DNA of 64,000 bases. Source: an uncultured Roseibium sp. (GTDB lineage Bacteria; Pseudomonadota; Alphaproteobacteria; Rhizobiales; Stappiaceae). Positions 1-8,719 of the stretch are shown piece after piece. A program made the translations under genes and the position numbers. The notes beneath the pieces were generated by a model. That model worked only from the letters and a program-made list of their open reading frames with translations, had not been told where the DNA came from and searched no databases. Every line of letters starts with the position of its first letter. Position 1 is the first letter of the stretch. The DNA lies in contig NZ_OY769915.1 in NCBI RefSeq assembly GCF_963669205.1, positions 2,516,001 to 2,580,000 of the forward strand, given 5' to 3'.

Positions 1-411
1 CTGGAGCAACTGGTTCCAGGCAAGCTGTGCCTTCAGTCTCGATTTGAGCGTTGCCGGTTGCACGCCGCCGCTCCGCAGCGCCTTGGAAAGCTGCGATGGC
101 GACATCTTCACGTTGCGGGCGATGTTGTTATAAGCGTTGTCGATCTGGGTCTGGCCGATATCAATGCCCATTCTGTCTGCTTCGGCGAGCTTCACCTGAT
201 CGTCGATCAGTTCCTGCTGCGCCTGACGTTTTGCGACTGACGACGACTTGCGCTGGGTCAGCGTGATCAGGCGCGCGCGCTGGCTGATGTCGTAATCCGT
301 GATCGGCACGTCATTCACGATCACCTTGATCGCCGCATGGGCCGGGGTGATTGCCGGCGTCATCAGTGCCAGGACAAGGCTCAGGAAAACAGGGGCAAAA
401 CGCAGTCGCAT
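1..411 (-). CDS. surA: SurA-type periplasmic chaperone / peptidyl-prolyl isomerase, N-terminal part
   Basis: The reading frame starts at ATG 409-411 on the minus strand and stays open to the window edge (137 codons), so the C-terminal parvulin part is missing. A signal peptide (about residues 1-26, ending PAHA) is followed by IKVIVNDVPITDYDISQRA, the classic start of the SurA N-terminal domain, and a helical region (QELIDDQVKLAEADRMGI). In the family this chaperone escorts outer-membrane proteins, including LptD, through the periplasm. It lies 209 bp downstream of lptD in the same direction, the usual lptD-surA order. I identify it from family resemblance and context; the catalytic domain is not visible. 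Confidence 0.88.
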   Translation of the reverse strand, partial: MRLRFAPVFLSLVLALMTPAITPAHAAIKVIVNDVPITDYDISQRARLITLTQRKSSSVAKRQAQQELIDDQVKLAEADRMGIDIGQTQIDNAYNNIARNVKMSPSQLSKALRSGGVQPATLKSRLKAQLAWNQLLQ

Positions 412-620
412 TGGTCAACCTTCTGTGTTGGCCCACAGCCAAACCGAAGCTAGTGTTATTGTGGCTTGCTTTCTCGCATATAAGTGGCGCGAATTCAAAA
501 TAATACCTGCATGATGCCTGAATTCATGGCAGCAAAATGTCTCACGAAATCTTATGCGGACATAATCCCGTGAACAGCATAGGATTTCGAAACTCGAAAC
601 TTGTTCGCTGAGAGGCCGGT

Positions 621-2990
621 CTAGTTGAGCGCGCCGCTCGACACCTGTGTGTTGCCGATCGTTCTCAGGCCGATCCGGAAATAGAGCGTACGGTTGACCG
701 AGTCGCCGTCATTCCGGCTGCGGTCCTCTGCGTAAGACATTGAGAAAGAGAAGCCTTCGTCGTCATATCCGATGCCGACGCCGTCCTGGACGATGTTCGA
801 ATTCTCGATGTCGTAGCGCATCGAACCGAACACTCTCCAGTTTTCCTGCAGACGCAGGCTCGCCGAACCCAGGATTTCCTCACGTGGGGTGTCGATGCCG
901 ACGTCGGGCTGCTCGCCGAGGAAGGCATAGGCGAGGGACGAGACCACCGGGCCGTAGATCGCGCTTGCCTGGGCCTGGAGCCGGTTGACGGAGAAATCGT
1001 CCTTGTCGAAACGCGCCTGCGCACCGAGTTTGACGCCGTATTGCGTGTCCAGGTACAGGCTGCCGACATAGTCCGACAGGGTCGTGGCCAGGCCGGAATC
1101 CTCGGTGGCCCCGAGAATATCCGGCGTCGCATAGGAGTTGTCGCCGGCCAGCTGATAGGAACGGCCGAACAGGCCGCTCAGGTAATATCCGCTGTTGAGC
1201 TGCAGCTTGTAGTTCAGGCCGACATTGAGACGGGTGCCGCCTTCTGCACGGTCGAAGCCGGAAAACTTGTCGTAGTCGAACAGGGTCGTGGTGTCGAACA
1301 CGATGCTCTGCGCATCGTCGTTCGGTAGTTCGCCGATCCGTTGTTCATTGGGGCGCGCGACAATCTGGGCGATGGGCTCGAAAACCTGGTTGCCGCCGTC
1401 GAACGCGGCGATGATCGGATAGCGGTATTCAAGTCCGATAGCCGGCATTGCACGGCCCACGAAGCTCTCTCCGGCCAACGCGGTGACATCGGAATCCGGG
1501 GAGGCGAGGAAGAACAGGTCACCGCGCATGTAGGCAAACGGCGTGAAGGATTGTCCGAGCGGGTCGATGAAAGTTCGCCGCCAGTCTCCCTGCAGGGAGA
1601 GGCGCGAAAACGTGCCGTCCACACCGCGGAATCTTGCCGTCGTGCCGCCATCGATGGAAAATGCATCGGTCTCGTCGCGGGTCAGAGAAGTGAAATTCGC
1701 TGCAAGGGACAGTTCACCGGCAAGGATCGGATCGGCGAAAACGTAGTCATAGTCAATCACCGGAAGAACGAGAGGCTGCTTGTCCTGAAGCGAACTGCCG
1801 ACGGGAGAGAACCCGTCTGCGTCAAAGTCGCTGTCCTCGTAGTCTTCCTGGGAAATCTGGAAGGCGTAGGCCCTGACCGACAGCAGATTGCGGTCGTTTC
1901 TGCCTTCAAGATAAATCTCTGAAGGATCGCCGCCTCCAAAGCTCGCCATGGAGTAGTCCTTGAAGAACTGCCGGTCGCTCTTGTAGGTCACGTTCCAGCC
2001 GAGGGTCCAGTCCTTGCTCAGATCGAACACGGCGGTCGAGTTGACCGCACCGCGCCAGCGTTCGTCCGCCCTGGATGTCGAAAACTCGCCCGGTTGGGCC
2101 TGGAACAGGCCGGCGGCGGAGAAGCTGACCTGGCCGTGTTCGAACCTGTGCCGGTACTGAACGTCCCCGAACAGGCCCTGTTTGGTCAGCGGTGTCAGCG
2201 TGGTCGTCAGGTCGTAGTGCGGATCGAGCGCCCAGTAGTAGGGGACGGTGACGCCATATCCCAGCTTGTCATTCACGACTCCGCTCGGGATCAGGAAGCC
2301 CGACTTGCGCTTGATGGTCGGGTCCGGCATCGACAGATACGGCAGCCAGGCAATCGGTTTGCCATAGACTTCGAACGCCGCATTCTCGAAGCGGATGATC
2401 TTTTCCTGCTGCTTGTGAATGATCTTTTCCGCCCGAACGCGCCAGAGCGGAGGTTTGTCCGGCGGGTTTGTCGGCTTGGTGTAGACCGTGTAGACACCGT
2501 TTTCGATCGTGGTGACATTATTACCTTCGCGGCGCGCTTTTTCCGCGAGAAAACGCGTGCGTTTGGTCGTGTCGATCTGGAGGGCATTGGCAAACCCGTC
2601 GGCGAAGTCCTCCGAGAGTGTCAGCTCGGATGTACGCACGACATTTCCGTCCGCTTCAATGAAGATGACATTGCCGCGTGCCGTCAGCTGGCCTGACTTG
2701 CGATCGAAGACGATCTGATGCGCCTGAACCGTGTTTCCGTCGTAATAGACCTGAACATCACCTGTCGCCACGATGACGTCGTTGTCGAAGTCGTAGGTGA
2801 TTTCACTGGATTCAAGCAGCATTTCCTCGTTCGGGTCGACATCACCCGTCAGGCTGCTGGTCAGTTCCTGCGCCTGCGCGCCGGTTGCCGGATGCATGAG
2901 TCCGGCCGCAATGGCAAGACAGCTTGCTGCCGCCAGGAGGCTGCCTTTTTTGGCCCACATCTCTAGAGTCAGGAAAAGCGGCAAAGACAT
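621..2990 (-). CDS. lptD: LPS-assembly outer-membrane protein LptD
   Basis: Outer-membrane beta-barrel that inserts lipopolysaccharide into the outer leaflet, normally as a complex with lipoprotein LptE. I chose ATG 2990 (789 aa), 5 bp after the lptG stop, because it begins a signal peptide ending near ATGAQAQ; a longer frame to 3062 would overlap lptG. After the signal comes an OstA/LptA-like jellyroll segment (SSEITYDFDNDVIVATGDV) at about residues 55-170, then the long beta-strand-rich C-terminal barrel. The mature part contains no cysteine, so the inter-domain disulfides used by the E. coli protein cannot form here. It is the third gene of lptF-lptG-lptD. Confidence 0.95.
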   Translation of the reverse strand: MSLPLFLTLEMWAKKGSLLAAASCLAIAAGLMHPATGAQAQELTSSLTGDVDPNEEMLLESSEITYDFDNDVIVATGDVQVYYDGNTVQAHQIVFDRKSGQLTARGNVIFIEADGNVVRTSELTLSEDFADGFANALQIDTTKRTRFLAEKARREGNNVTTIENGVYTVYTKPTNPPDKPPLWRVRAEKIIHKQQEKIIRFENAAFEVYGKPIAWLPYLSMPDPTIKRKSGFLIPSGVVNDKLGYGVTVPYYWALDPHYDLTTTLTPLTKQGLFGDVQYRHRFEHGQVSFSAAGLFQAQPGEFSTSRADERWRGAVNSTAVFDLSKDWTLGWNVTYKSDRQFFKDYSMASFGGGDPSEIYLEGRNDRNLLSVRAYAFQISQEDYEDSDFDADGFSPVGSSLQDKQPLVLPVIDYDYVFADPILAGELSLAANFTSLTRDETDAFSIDGGTTARFRGVDGTFSRLSLQGDWRRTFIDPLGQSFTPFAYMRGDLFFLASPDSDVTALAGESFVGRAMPAIGLEYRYPIIAAFDGGNQVFEPIAQIVARPNEQRIGELPNDDAQSIVFDTTTLFDYDKFSGFDRAEGGTRLNVGLNYKLQLNSGYYLSGLFGRSYQLAGDNSYATPDILGATEDSGLATTLSDYVGSLYLDTQYGVKLGAQARFDKDDFSVNRLQAQASAIYGPVVSSLAYAFLGEQPDVGIDTPREEILGSASLRLQENWRVFGSMRYDIENSNIVQDGVGIGYDDEGFSFSMSYAEDRSRNDGDSVNRTLYFRIGLRTIGNTQVSSGALN

Positions 2991-2995
2991 CGGTC

Positions 2996-4090
2996 TCACC
3001 CGTCCTCCTGATGCAAGAGAATTGTCAAACCCATAAGAACTCCAAATACTCCTGGCGCCCATGCAGCCACCAAAGGGGGGACAATACCTGCACCCCCGAA
3101 ATCCTTCGCCAGCTCGGTGAGAACGTAAAGCACGAACCCGGACAGGATTCCACCCAGAATCATGGTCCCCAACCCACCAAACCGCGATACTTTAAGGGAA
3201 ACTGCCGCCGCAATCAAAATCATGGCGACCAAAAGAAGCGGCCGCGCGAGCAATGTCTGGTATTGCAAATTGTACCGGTAGGCCGGCAACCCGGCATTTC
3301 TGGCCAGTTCGATGAAGCGGGGCAGGTTCCAGAATGAAATTGATTCCGGCGAACCGATGCTTTCGCGCACCTCGGTCGCGGTCAGGAACGTGCTGACCTG
3401 ATACCGGCCATAAGGCTGTGGATCTTGTTCCGTCGTGTAGACGATCGCGTCGCTCAGGTACCAGATTTCATCTCCAAGGCGCGCTTCATCGGCCTCGATG
3501 CGTTCCCGGAAGGTGCCGTCCTTGTCAAAGGTGAAAACAGTGACGCCCAGGAGTTTGGTGCCACCGTCCAGCAACTGCTTGGCCAGCAGCACGGATTCGC
3601 CGTCAAGCCCATCCTGCCGGACCCAGACCTCATTGCTGTTTTGAAGCAGAAACGTCTGGTCTGCACCGAAGAGACCGGCTGCGACTTCGTCGGACTTCTG
3701 CTGGAACCAGACCGCTGCCGGGTTGTAGATCGTGACGGACATGATGCCGAGAATGATGCCGACCACGATGGCGGGCATTGAAAACTGCCAGACCGAGATG
3801 CCCGAGGCGCGGGTCACCACGAGCTCCAGGGCACGGCTGAGCGTCACAAACGCGGCGATCGACCCGAACAGGACCGTGAACGGGATGACCTGCTCAAGAA
3901 GCAGGGGGACGCGCAACAGCGAGATCAGGGAGACCCTGAGCACCGAAAAGCCCTCGCGGTCGCCACCCCTGCGGACGAGCTCAAGAACATCGAACAGAAA
4001 GATCAGCACCGCCGCGAACACGAACAGACCGAGGATCGCCTTGAGAAAGCGATTGGAAAAATAGATCGCAAGCGTCCGGCCGAGGATCAT
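2996..4090 (-). CDS. lptG: LPS export ABC transporter permease LptG
   Basis: A 364-aa YjgP/YjgQ-family permease of the LptB2FG complex that extracts LPS from the inner membrane. The start (RTLAIYFSNRFLKAILGLFV) gives the first membrane helix; more helices follow near residues 50-115 and three lie at the C-terminal end, around a large periplasmic jellyroll at about 135-270. The ATG overlaps the lptF stop in an ATGA (4087-4090), indicating translational coupling. The assignment of LptG versus LptF rests on position as the second gene, next to lptD. Confidence 0.93.
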   Translation of the reverse strand: MILGRTLAIYFSNRFLKAILGLFVFAAVLIFLFDVLELVRRGGDREGFSVLRVSLISLLRVPLLLEQVIPFTVLFGSIAAFVTLSRALELVVTRASGISVWQFSMPAIVVGIILGIMSVTIYNPAAVWFQQKSDEVAAGLFGADQTFLLQNSNEVWVRQDGLDGESVLLAKQLLDGGTKLLGVTVFTFDKDGTFRERIEADEARLGDEIWYLSDAIVYTTEQDPQPYGRYQVSTFLTATEVRESIGSPESISFWNLPRFIELARNAGLPAYRYNLQYQTLLARPLLLVAMILIAAAVSLKVSRFGGLGTMILGGILSGFVLYVLTELAKDFGGAGIVPPLVAAWAPGVFGVLMGLTILLHQEDG

Positions 4091-5271
4091 GAGACGCCTC
4101 CGGCCTGCCGGTTGTTGAGGCGGTTGCTGATCGCTTCAATCCGGTCCTGGAGCGATTGATGCAGAGCGCGCAGCCAGCGAGGTTGGGTTCGACGCTCGTT
4201 GAAGATGGAGACCAGCGCGAGGGCGGAGCCGGCGATGGGAACGATGTAGAGCAGGCTGAGCAGCACGTTCGACACTCCGGCGATGGCTGTCACGCCGAAA
4301 CCGGATGTCCGCAAGATGACACAGCAGGTGATGGCGCCGACAATCGCCGTGCCTCTGCCTTGCCGGGTCGTTCTGGCCTTTCCCAGAAATGCGAAAACGA
4401 TCAGTCCGAAGGCGATTGCGTAGAGCGGCTGGCTGAAGCGTTCATGCAGTTCTTTCGCCAGCTTGTCCGCATTGTTCAGCGCATAGGCATCGTTCCGGCC
4501 GGGTGCCAGCAGGTTCGCCGTGGTCCGTTCACTTGCCTTGAACACCGGCTCTCCCGCCTCAGGGATCAGGTTTGACAGATCGAAGGCATATGACTGGAAG
4601 CGGACAATGGAAATGTCGCCTTCCTTCTTCGGGCGGCGCTGGATCGTTCCGTTCTGCATCACGAGCAGTGTCCGGTCCGCCGCTTCGACGATATTGCCGG
4701 TGTCCGCCTGGTAGGTGAATGCGGTTTCCCCGTCGCGCGTGTCGTGAAGCAGCAGGCCGTCAAGCGTGCCGTTTCCGGAGCGGTTCCGGATATGAAACGT
4801 CAGACCGCTTTCCACCGTAATGAACTTGCCGGGCTTGACGATGTTCGCCACGAGATCCGCTCTCACGCGGGTGATCTCGGTTCGCAGCTGCGCGAGCCCA
4901 CCCGGTGCCACGTAGAGCGAAAGGCCTGCGATGAGAAGCATGACCGCAACCGAAAAGATCATGACCGGTTTGAGGACGAGAAACCTGGAGCCGCCGCTGG
5001 CATCGATGACGATCAGTTCGCTGTCGCCGGAAAGCGCATTCAGCACCAGGATCAGGGCAAGCATGAGCGCGAAGGGAGCGACGATCATGATCAGAAAGGG
5101 AAGGGCCAGCATCGTGATGCCGATAAACTGGACGATCGTCTGCCCCTTGGACGTCACCAGATCAAGTTGCCGAAGCGCCTGTGTGGCCCAGACCACGCCG
5201 GTCATGGCTGCAATCGTGAGGGTGAATGCATACAACGTCCGCCGGATTATGTAGCGTTCGAGCGTCTTCAT
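4087..5271 (-). CDS. lptF: LPS export ABC transporter permease LptF
   Basis: A 394-aa YjgP/YjgQ-family permease, first gene of the lptF-lptG-lptD run. It starts with LERYIIRRTLYAFTLTIAAM, a typical LptF N-terminus with a membrane helix. Two further helices follow, then a periplasmic domain at about 125-265 and three C-terminal helices. It partners LptG and the ATPase LptB (not in this window). It is transcribed divergently from pepA, with 232 bp between the two starts. Confidence 0.93.
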   Translation of the reverse strand: MKTLERYIIRRTLYAFTLTIAAMTGVVWATQALRQLDLVTSKGQTIVQFIGITMLALPFLIMIVAPFALMLALILVLNALSGDSELIVIDASGGSRFLVLKPVMIFSVAVMLLIAGLSLYVAPGGLAQLRTEITRVRADLVANIVKPGKFITVESGLTFHIRNRSGNGTLDGLLLHDTRDGETAFTYQADTGNIVEAADRTLLVMQNGTIQRRPKKEGDISIVRFQSYAFDLSNLIPEAGEPVFKASERTTANLLAPGRNDAYALNNADKLAKELHERFSQPLYAIAFGLIVFAFLGKARTTRQGRGTAIVGAITCCVILRTSGFGVTAIAGVSNVLLSLLYIVPIAGSALALVSIFNERRTQPRWLRALHQSLQDRIEAISNRLNNRQAGGVS

Positions 5272-5503
5272 GTCTGACCGGACAGGCCCTTTGCAAATAC
5301 TAGATAAAATCCCCAGCCATCGAATAGCACGTAATGTGGTGAACGCCGCATAAATAAGAATGGTTAATTTGCATTAATTTTGTTCTCTGTTGCCGAAAAG
5401 TCGTTAAAACCCCATGATTTGCGTTAAACAGGTCACAGTCGCAAGCCGGGCGGGCGTGACCTGGAATTGCAAAGACAACCAAAAGCCGAACAAGGACCGA
5501 CGC
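5272..5503. promoter_or_regulatory. divergent promoter region lptF / pepA
   Basis: This 232-bp gap lies between two divergent starts and must carry both promoters. It is AT-richer than its surroundings around 5340-5400. It contains two TTAA boxes (5364-5367 and 5374-5377), but with a 6-bp spacer where a CtrA site has 7. I cannot place -35/-10 elements with confidence. The pepA ribosome site is AAGGA just before 5504. Confidence 0.5.
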
Positions 5504-7003
5504 ATGACCAAGCTAGCAAAGATTTCGTTTTCCAAGGCAGATGCTCCCGGGAAGGGTGTGGCTGTCGTTTTTGCCACCGAGAAGCTTGGCCTCGGGAGCA
5601 TCGCGCAGGAGGTTGCCTCCGGGCTGCAGGGCGGTCTGGACCGGGCGGCGGGGATTGCCGGCTTTTCAGGCAAGCGGAAAACGACGCTCGACCTTGTTGC
5701 TCCCGCCGGCCTGACACTGGACCGGCTGATCGTTTTCGGCGTCGGCAAGACCGAGGACCTCACGCCGGGCGACTGGCGGGCGTTTGGCGGTGTGGTTCTG
5801 GCCGCGCTGCAAAAGGCCAAGGCCGATGCGGCCGAAATTCTGTTCGACGTACCTGAAGGAGTGGCGCTGTCTGCGGCGGAAATTGCCGAGTTTGCGATGG
5901 GGGCAAAGCTCCGCGCCTACTCGTTCGACGCCTACAAGTCGAAGAAGAAGGGAGCCGAGCCTGAGAAGGAGCTCAAGCTCACCTTGAAGGTTCCGGACAC
6001 GAAAACGGCACGCAAAAGCTGGAACGCCGCAAATGCCATCGCCGACGGCGTCATCCTGGCCCGTGACCTCGTGAACGAGCCGGCAAACATGCTCGGTCCC
6101 GTCGAGTTCGCAAAAAAGGCCGCCGAACTTCAGAATCTCGGTGTCGAGGTGGAGATCCTCGGCGAAAAGGAGATGAAGAAGCTCAAGATGGCAGCGCTGC
6201 TCGGCGTGGCGCAAGGCTCTGTCCGTCCGCCGCGCCTGGCGGTGATGCGCTGGAATGGCGGCAAGAAAGGCGTTGCCCCGGTTGCCTTCGTCGGCAAGGG
6301 CGTTGTCTTTGATACCGGCGGCATCTCCATCAAGCCGTCTGGCGGCATGGAGGACATGAAGGGGGACATGGGCGGCGCTGCCGCGGTCACCGGTGTCATG
6401 CATGCGCTTGCCGCCAGAAAGGCGAAAGCCAATGTCATCGGTGTCATTGGTCTTGTCGAAAACATGCCGGACGGCAACGCGCAGCGGCCCGGAGACATCG
6501 TCACCGCCATGTCCGGCACGACCATCGAGATCCTGAACACCGACGCGGAAGGGCGTCTCGTGCTGGCCGATGCGCTCTGGTACACCCAGCAGAAATACAA
6601 GCCGGCCATCATGATCGATCTTGCGACTTTGACAGGCGCTGTTCTGGTGGCCCTGGGCAATCTGAATGCGGGACTGTTCTCCAACGATGACGATCTGGCG
6701 GAGAAGCTGCTGTCATCGGCCGGAACAAGCGGAGAACCGCTCTGGCGTCTGCCTCTGTCGAAGGAATACGACAAGATCATCGACACGCCGAATGCGGACG
6801 TGAAGAACACCGGCGGACGCTGGGCCGGGTCAGTGACGGCGGCGCAGTTCCTGCAGCGCTTTGTCAACGACGTGCCGTGGGCGCATCTCGATGTGGCCGG
6901 CACCGCATTCGGCGCACCGAAGGACGACATCAGCCAGGGCTGGGCATCCGGTTATGGCGTGCGCCTACTCAACCAGCTTGTAGCGGACCACTACGAAAGC
7001 TGA
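5504..7003 (+). CDS. pepA: leucyl aminopeptidase (M17 family)
   Basis: A 499-aa cytosolic metallo-aminopeptidase that removes N-terminal residues during peptide turnover. The M17 signatures are clear: FVGKGVVFDTGGISIKPSG and MKGDMGGAA provide metal- and substrate-binding residues, and NTDAEGRLVLADAL is the family hallmark in the C-terminal catalytic domain. The N-terminal third is the less conserved macro-like domain. I start at ATG 5504, which is preceded by AAGGA; an in-frame upstream ATG (5414) would add an unconserved 30-residue leader. A strong terminator follows at 7027-7058. Confidence 0.96.
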   Translation: MTKLAKISFSKADAPGKGVAVVFATEKLGLGSIAQEVASGLQGGLDRAAGIAGFSGKRKTTLDLVAPAGLTLDRLIVFGVGKTEDLTPGDWRAFGGVVLAALQKAKADAAEILFDVPEGVALSAAEIAEFAMGAKLRAYSFDAYKSKKKGAEPEKELKLTLKVPDTKTARKSWNAANAIADGVILARDLVNEPANMLGPVEFAKKAAELQNLGVEVEILGEKEMKKLKMAALLGVAQGSVRPPRLAVMRWNGGKKGVAPVAFVGKGVVFDTGGISIKPSGGMEDMKGDMGGAAAVTGVMHALAARKAKANVIGVIGLVENMPDGNAQRPGDIVTAMSGTTIEILNTDAEGRLVLADALWYTQQKYKPAIMIDLATLTGAVLVALGNLNAGLFSNDDDLAEKLLSSAGTSGEPLWRLPLSKEYDKIIDTPNADVKNTGGRWAGSVTAAQFLQRFVNDVPWAHLDVAGTAFGAPKDDISQGWASGYGVRLLNQLVADHYES

Positions 7004-7026
7004 CGCAACACGTCTTCGCACTCATG

Positions 7027-7058
7027 AAAAAACCCGCCGAAACGGCGGGTTTTTTTTG
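7027..7058. terminator. bidirectional intrinsic terminator
   Basis: An 8-bp GC-rich stem ACCCGCCG / CGGCGGGT with an AAA loop (7032-7050), flanked by an A-run on the left and eight T on the right. It can end pepA from the left and the small minus-strand gene (7077-7193) from the right. Confidence 0.9.
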
Positions 7059-7076
7059 ATTTGCTTTCTCGTGCAC

Positions 7077-7193
7077 TCAGCAGGTCTTGTAGGTCTGACA
7101 AGCAGTTGCCGGTTCGACGAGCATTCCCATTCCAAGTGTTGCTCCTGCAACGACAGCCACCAAAGCACAAAACACAAAAACGCGTGCAATCAT
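7077..7193 (-). CDS. small secreted or membrane peptide, 38 aa
   Basis: A short frame from ATG 7191-7193 to TGA 7077-7079. The start is preceded by AGAGGGG at a 9-base spacing, a good ribosome site. The protein is a hydrophobic signal-like stretch (MIARVFVFCALVAVVAGATL) followed by a short tail with two cysteines (CQTYKTC). It ends 19 bp before a terminator that also works in its direction. I do not recognise a family. It could be a small lipoprotein-like or secreted peptide, or a single-pass membrane peptide; the supporting evidence is only the ribosome site, signal and terminator. Confidence 0.5.
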   Translation of the reverse strand: MIARVFVFCALVAVVAGATLGMGMLVEPATACQTYKTC

Positions 7194-7459
7194 TCACAAA
7201 ATCCCCTCTTTGGCCGGTTCGGACCCACCGGACACCGGCCACCCAGCATTGATCCATTTGGATCGCTCCCGGAAACGAACACTAGTCAATCGACATTTGC
7301 GAAGGGTTAATGATACGAGTCACGCGGCCTGTCCATGTCGCATGTGCGGCAGAGCGAATTTGAGTGTCCGGCTGTTGCAGTCGCGCATCAGTTTCGTTGG
7401 CGTGGCTTGATATCCTGTGCAAAAGCACATGGTGACGGGAATCGGTCTGGAGCAGGGCA

Positions 7460-7912
7460 ATGAGCGTTGAAGTGATGTTTTATCATCTGATGCACAAGCC
7501 GCTCGAGGCCGCTTTGCCGCAACTGCTTCTGAAGTGCCTGGAACGTGACTGGAAGGTGGTCGTGCAGACCGGCAGCGAGGAGCGCTGCAACGCGCTGGAC
7601 TCTCATTTGTGGACCTTTTCCGATGAAAGTTTCCTCCCTCACGGCACCAGGGCCGACGGCCATGCGGAGCATCAGCCGATCTATCTCACGGCCGAACAGG
7701 ATAATCCGAACGAGGCAGACGTGCGTTTTCTGGTGGACCGGGCGGAACCGCCGGCGCTCGGTGGCTACAAGCGTGCGATCTACATGTTCGACGGCAACGA
7801 CGAGGCCGCTCTCGCCGAGGCACGCATGCGCTGGAAGGAAGCCAAATCGGAAGGGTTTGACATTGCCTACTGGCAGCAGACGTCATCGGGTGGCTGGGAG
7901 AAAAAGGCCTAG
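7460..7912 (+). CDS. holC: DNA polymerase III chi subunit
   Basis: A 150-aa HolC-family protein. Chi links the clamp loader to single-strand-binding protein at the replication fork. Typical features are the start VEVMFYHLMHKPLEAALPQLLLKCL, the LDSHLWTFSDESFLPHG segment (LW..F.D.SFLPHG is highly characteristic) and the C-terminal AEARMRWKEAKSEGFDIAYWQ. The family's usual length is about 150. It follows pepA, the conserved pepA-holC order in alphaproteobacteria. Confidence 0.95.
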   Translation: MSVEVMFYHLMHKPLEAALPQLLLKCLERDWKVVVQTGSEERCNALDSHLWTFSDESFLPHGTRADGHAEHQPIYLTAEQDNPNEADVRFLVDRAEPPALGGYKRAIYMFDGNDEAALAEARMRWKEAKSEGFDIAYWQQTSSGGWEKKA

Positions 7913-8243
7913 CGCAAGCAGCTTTTATCCTGAAGGTATTTGCGGTCGGGCCGGACCTCGCAGCAACTTGCGTAACCGACGTCAGACAGGCAGCGCCACG
8001 GTGCGAAGCGATCTGGGCTGCTTCTTCGCCGCGGCTTGTCCCCTGGCAGTGCTGCTTCGCTTCCTGGTAAGCCGGTAACGCAGGATCGCAAGCGACTTTC
8101 GCGCCGGTGACAATCTCCTGTTATGCGCAATCTTGCGGCCCGCCTGCGCCAGGCAGCGGTCGGAACAATCGCCGGCGGTAGCTGATTTGCGCCTGCCTTC
8201 GGTTCCGTGAGACTTTTCAATGATTATCATGCGTACTCCCGAT
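7913..8243. other. intergenic stretch holC to former ABC-F terminator, no supported gene
   Basis: About 330 bp. Two overlapping minus-strand frames (ends at 7909 and 7982) are open here but have very basic, low-complexity translations and resemble nothing I know. The one starting at 8230 has a GGGAG before its ATG, so a small basic protein of 82 aa cannot be ruled out. No tRNA, repeat or hairpin stands out. Confidence 0.35.
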
Positions 8244-8266
8244 CAAAAATCGCGGGATCAACCCGC
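8244..8266 (-). terminator. intrinsic terminator displaced from the ABC-F gene
   Basis: On the minus strand GCGGG-TTGAT-CCCGC (8252-8266) is followed by a short T-run (8245-8249). It sits directly downstream of the left 27-bp repeat, whose minus strand reads as the last codons and stop of the ABC-F gene. It therefore looks like the original ABC-F terminator, now 3 kb away from the gene because of the islet. Confidence 0.6.
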
Positions 8267-8268
8267 CG

Positions 8269-8295
8269 TCATCCGGCTTCCTCGAATTCTGCGGA
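8269..8295. repeat. left att-like direct repeat (displaced ABC-F 3' end)
   Basis: The repeat begins TCATCCGGCTTCCTCGAATT and continues CTGCGGA. It matches 11258-11284 at 26 of 27 positions, and two of the three next bases also agree. Read on the minus strand it encodes SAEFEEAG and a TGA stop. This copy is followed on the minus strand by a terminator, as expected for the ancestral gene end. Confidence 0.85.
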
Positions 8296-8719
8296 AAGTC
8301 TACAGGGCAAAGAATTGAAAATAATGGAAGTTTGCCCTTTTTTGGAGTTTGTGCCCAGTAGAAATTAACTAAAACTTCGAGCCAGTTTTGATGATGTTCT
8401 GGCCAACATAGTGAATTAAATCCGTGAAGTCCTGTTCTGTTAGCTTCCCTTATGAAAATTTTTCAGTTTATTTCGTGTGCGCAGTTTCGATCAGCCTAGA
8501 CTGTTTCCCTTCATTTTACTGAAAGAAGAAAAAAGTCAAAGATTGCGGAATTATCGGTTAAAATTATAGATTTTTTCTAGTATCCAGTTTTTACGCAAAC
8601 CTAGGTTGCATATATTTTATGATTGCGCTTAATTGTATATGGAGACCAAGCGACGCTGGTGTCGGGGTGATCTTGGTTCGGTAAGCTCAATTACATGTGG
8701 TTTACAAGGTGTGACAACG
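8296..8719. other. left non-coding end of the islet / upstream region of the ParB-like gene
   Basis: A 424-bp AT-rich stretch without a convincing gene. It holds a hairpin with T-tail at 8305-8343, a perfect 10-bp palindrome AACCTAGGTT at 8598-8607 about 110 bp before the gene start, and several T- and A-tracts that could include the promoter. I could not assign -35 and -10 boxes confidently. Confidence 0.5.
8305..8343 (+). terminator. terminator-like hairpin just inside the islet
   Basis: GGGCAAA (8305-8311) pairs with TTTGCCC (8331-8337) and six T follow. The loop is long (19 nt), so efficiency is uncertain. Its orientation would stop transcription entering the islet from the holC side. 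Confidence 0.5.

Noticed and set aside
5364..5377. TTAA-N6-TTAA resembling a CtrA box in the lptF/pepA gap
   Set aside because: A CtrA site needs a 7-bp spacer; this has 6, and AT-rich gaps produce such matches by chance.
7909..8231. Minus-strand frames of 103 and 82 aa between holC and the islet
   Set aside because: Translations are basic and low complexity, the two frames overlap in different phases, and neither resembles a known family. The 82-aa frame does have a GGGAG before its ATG, so it remains a weak possibility.
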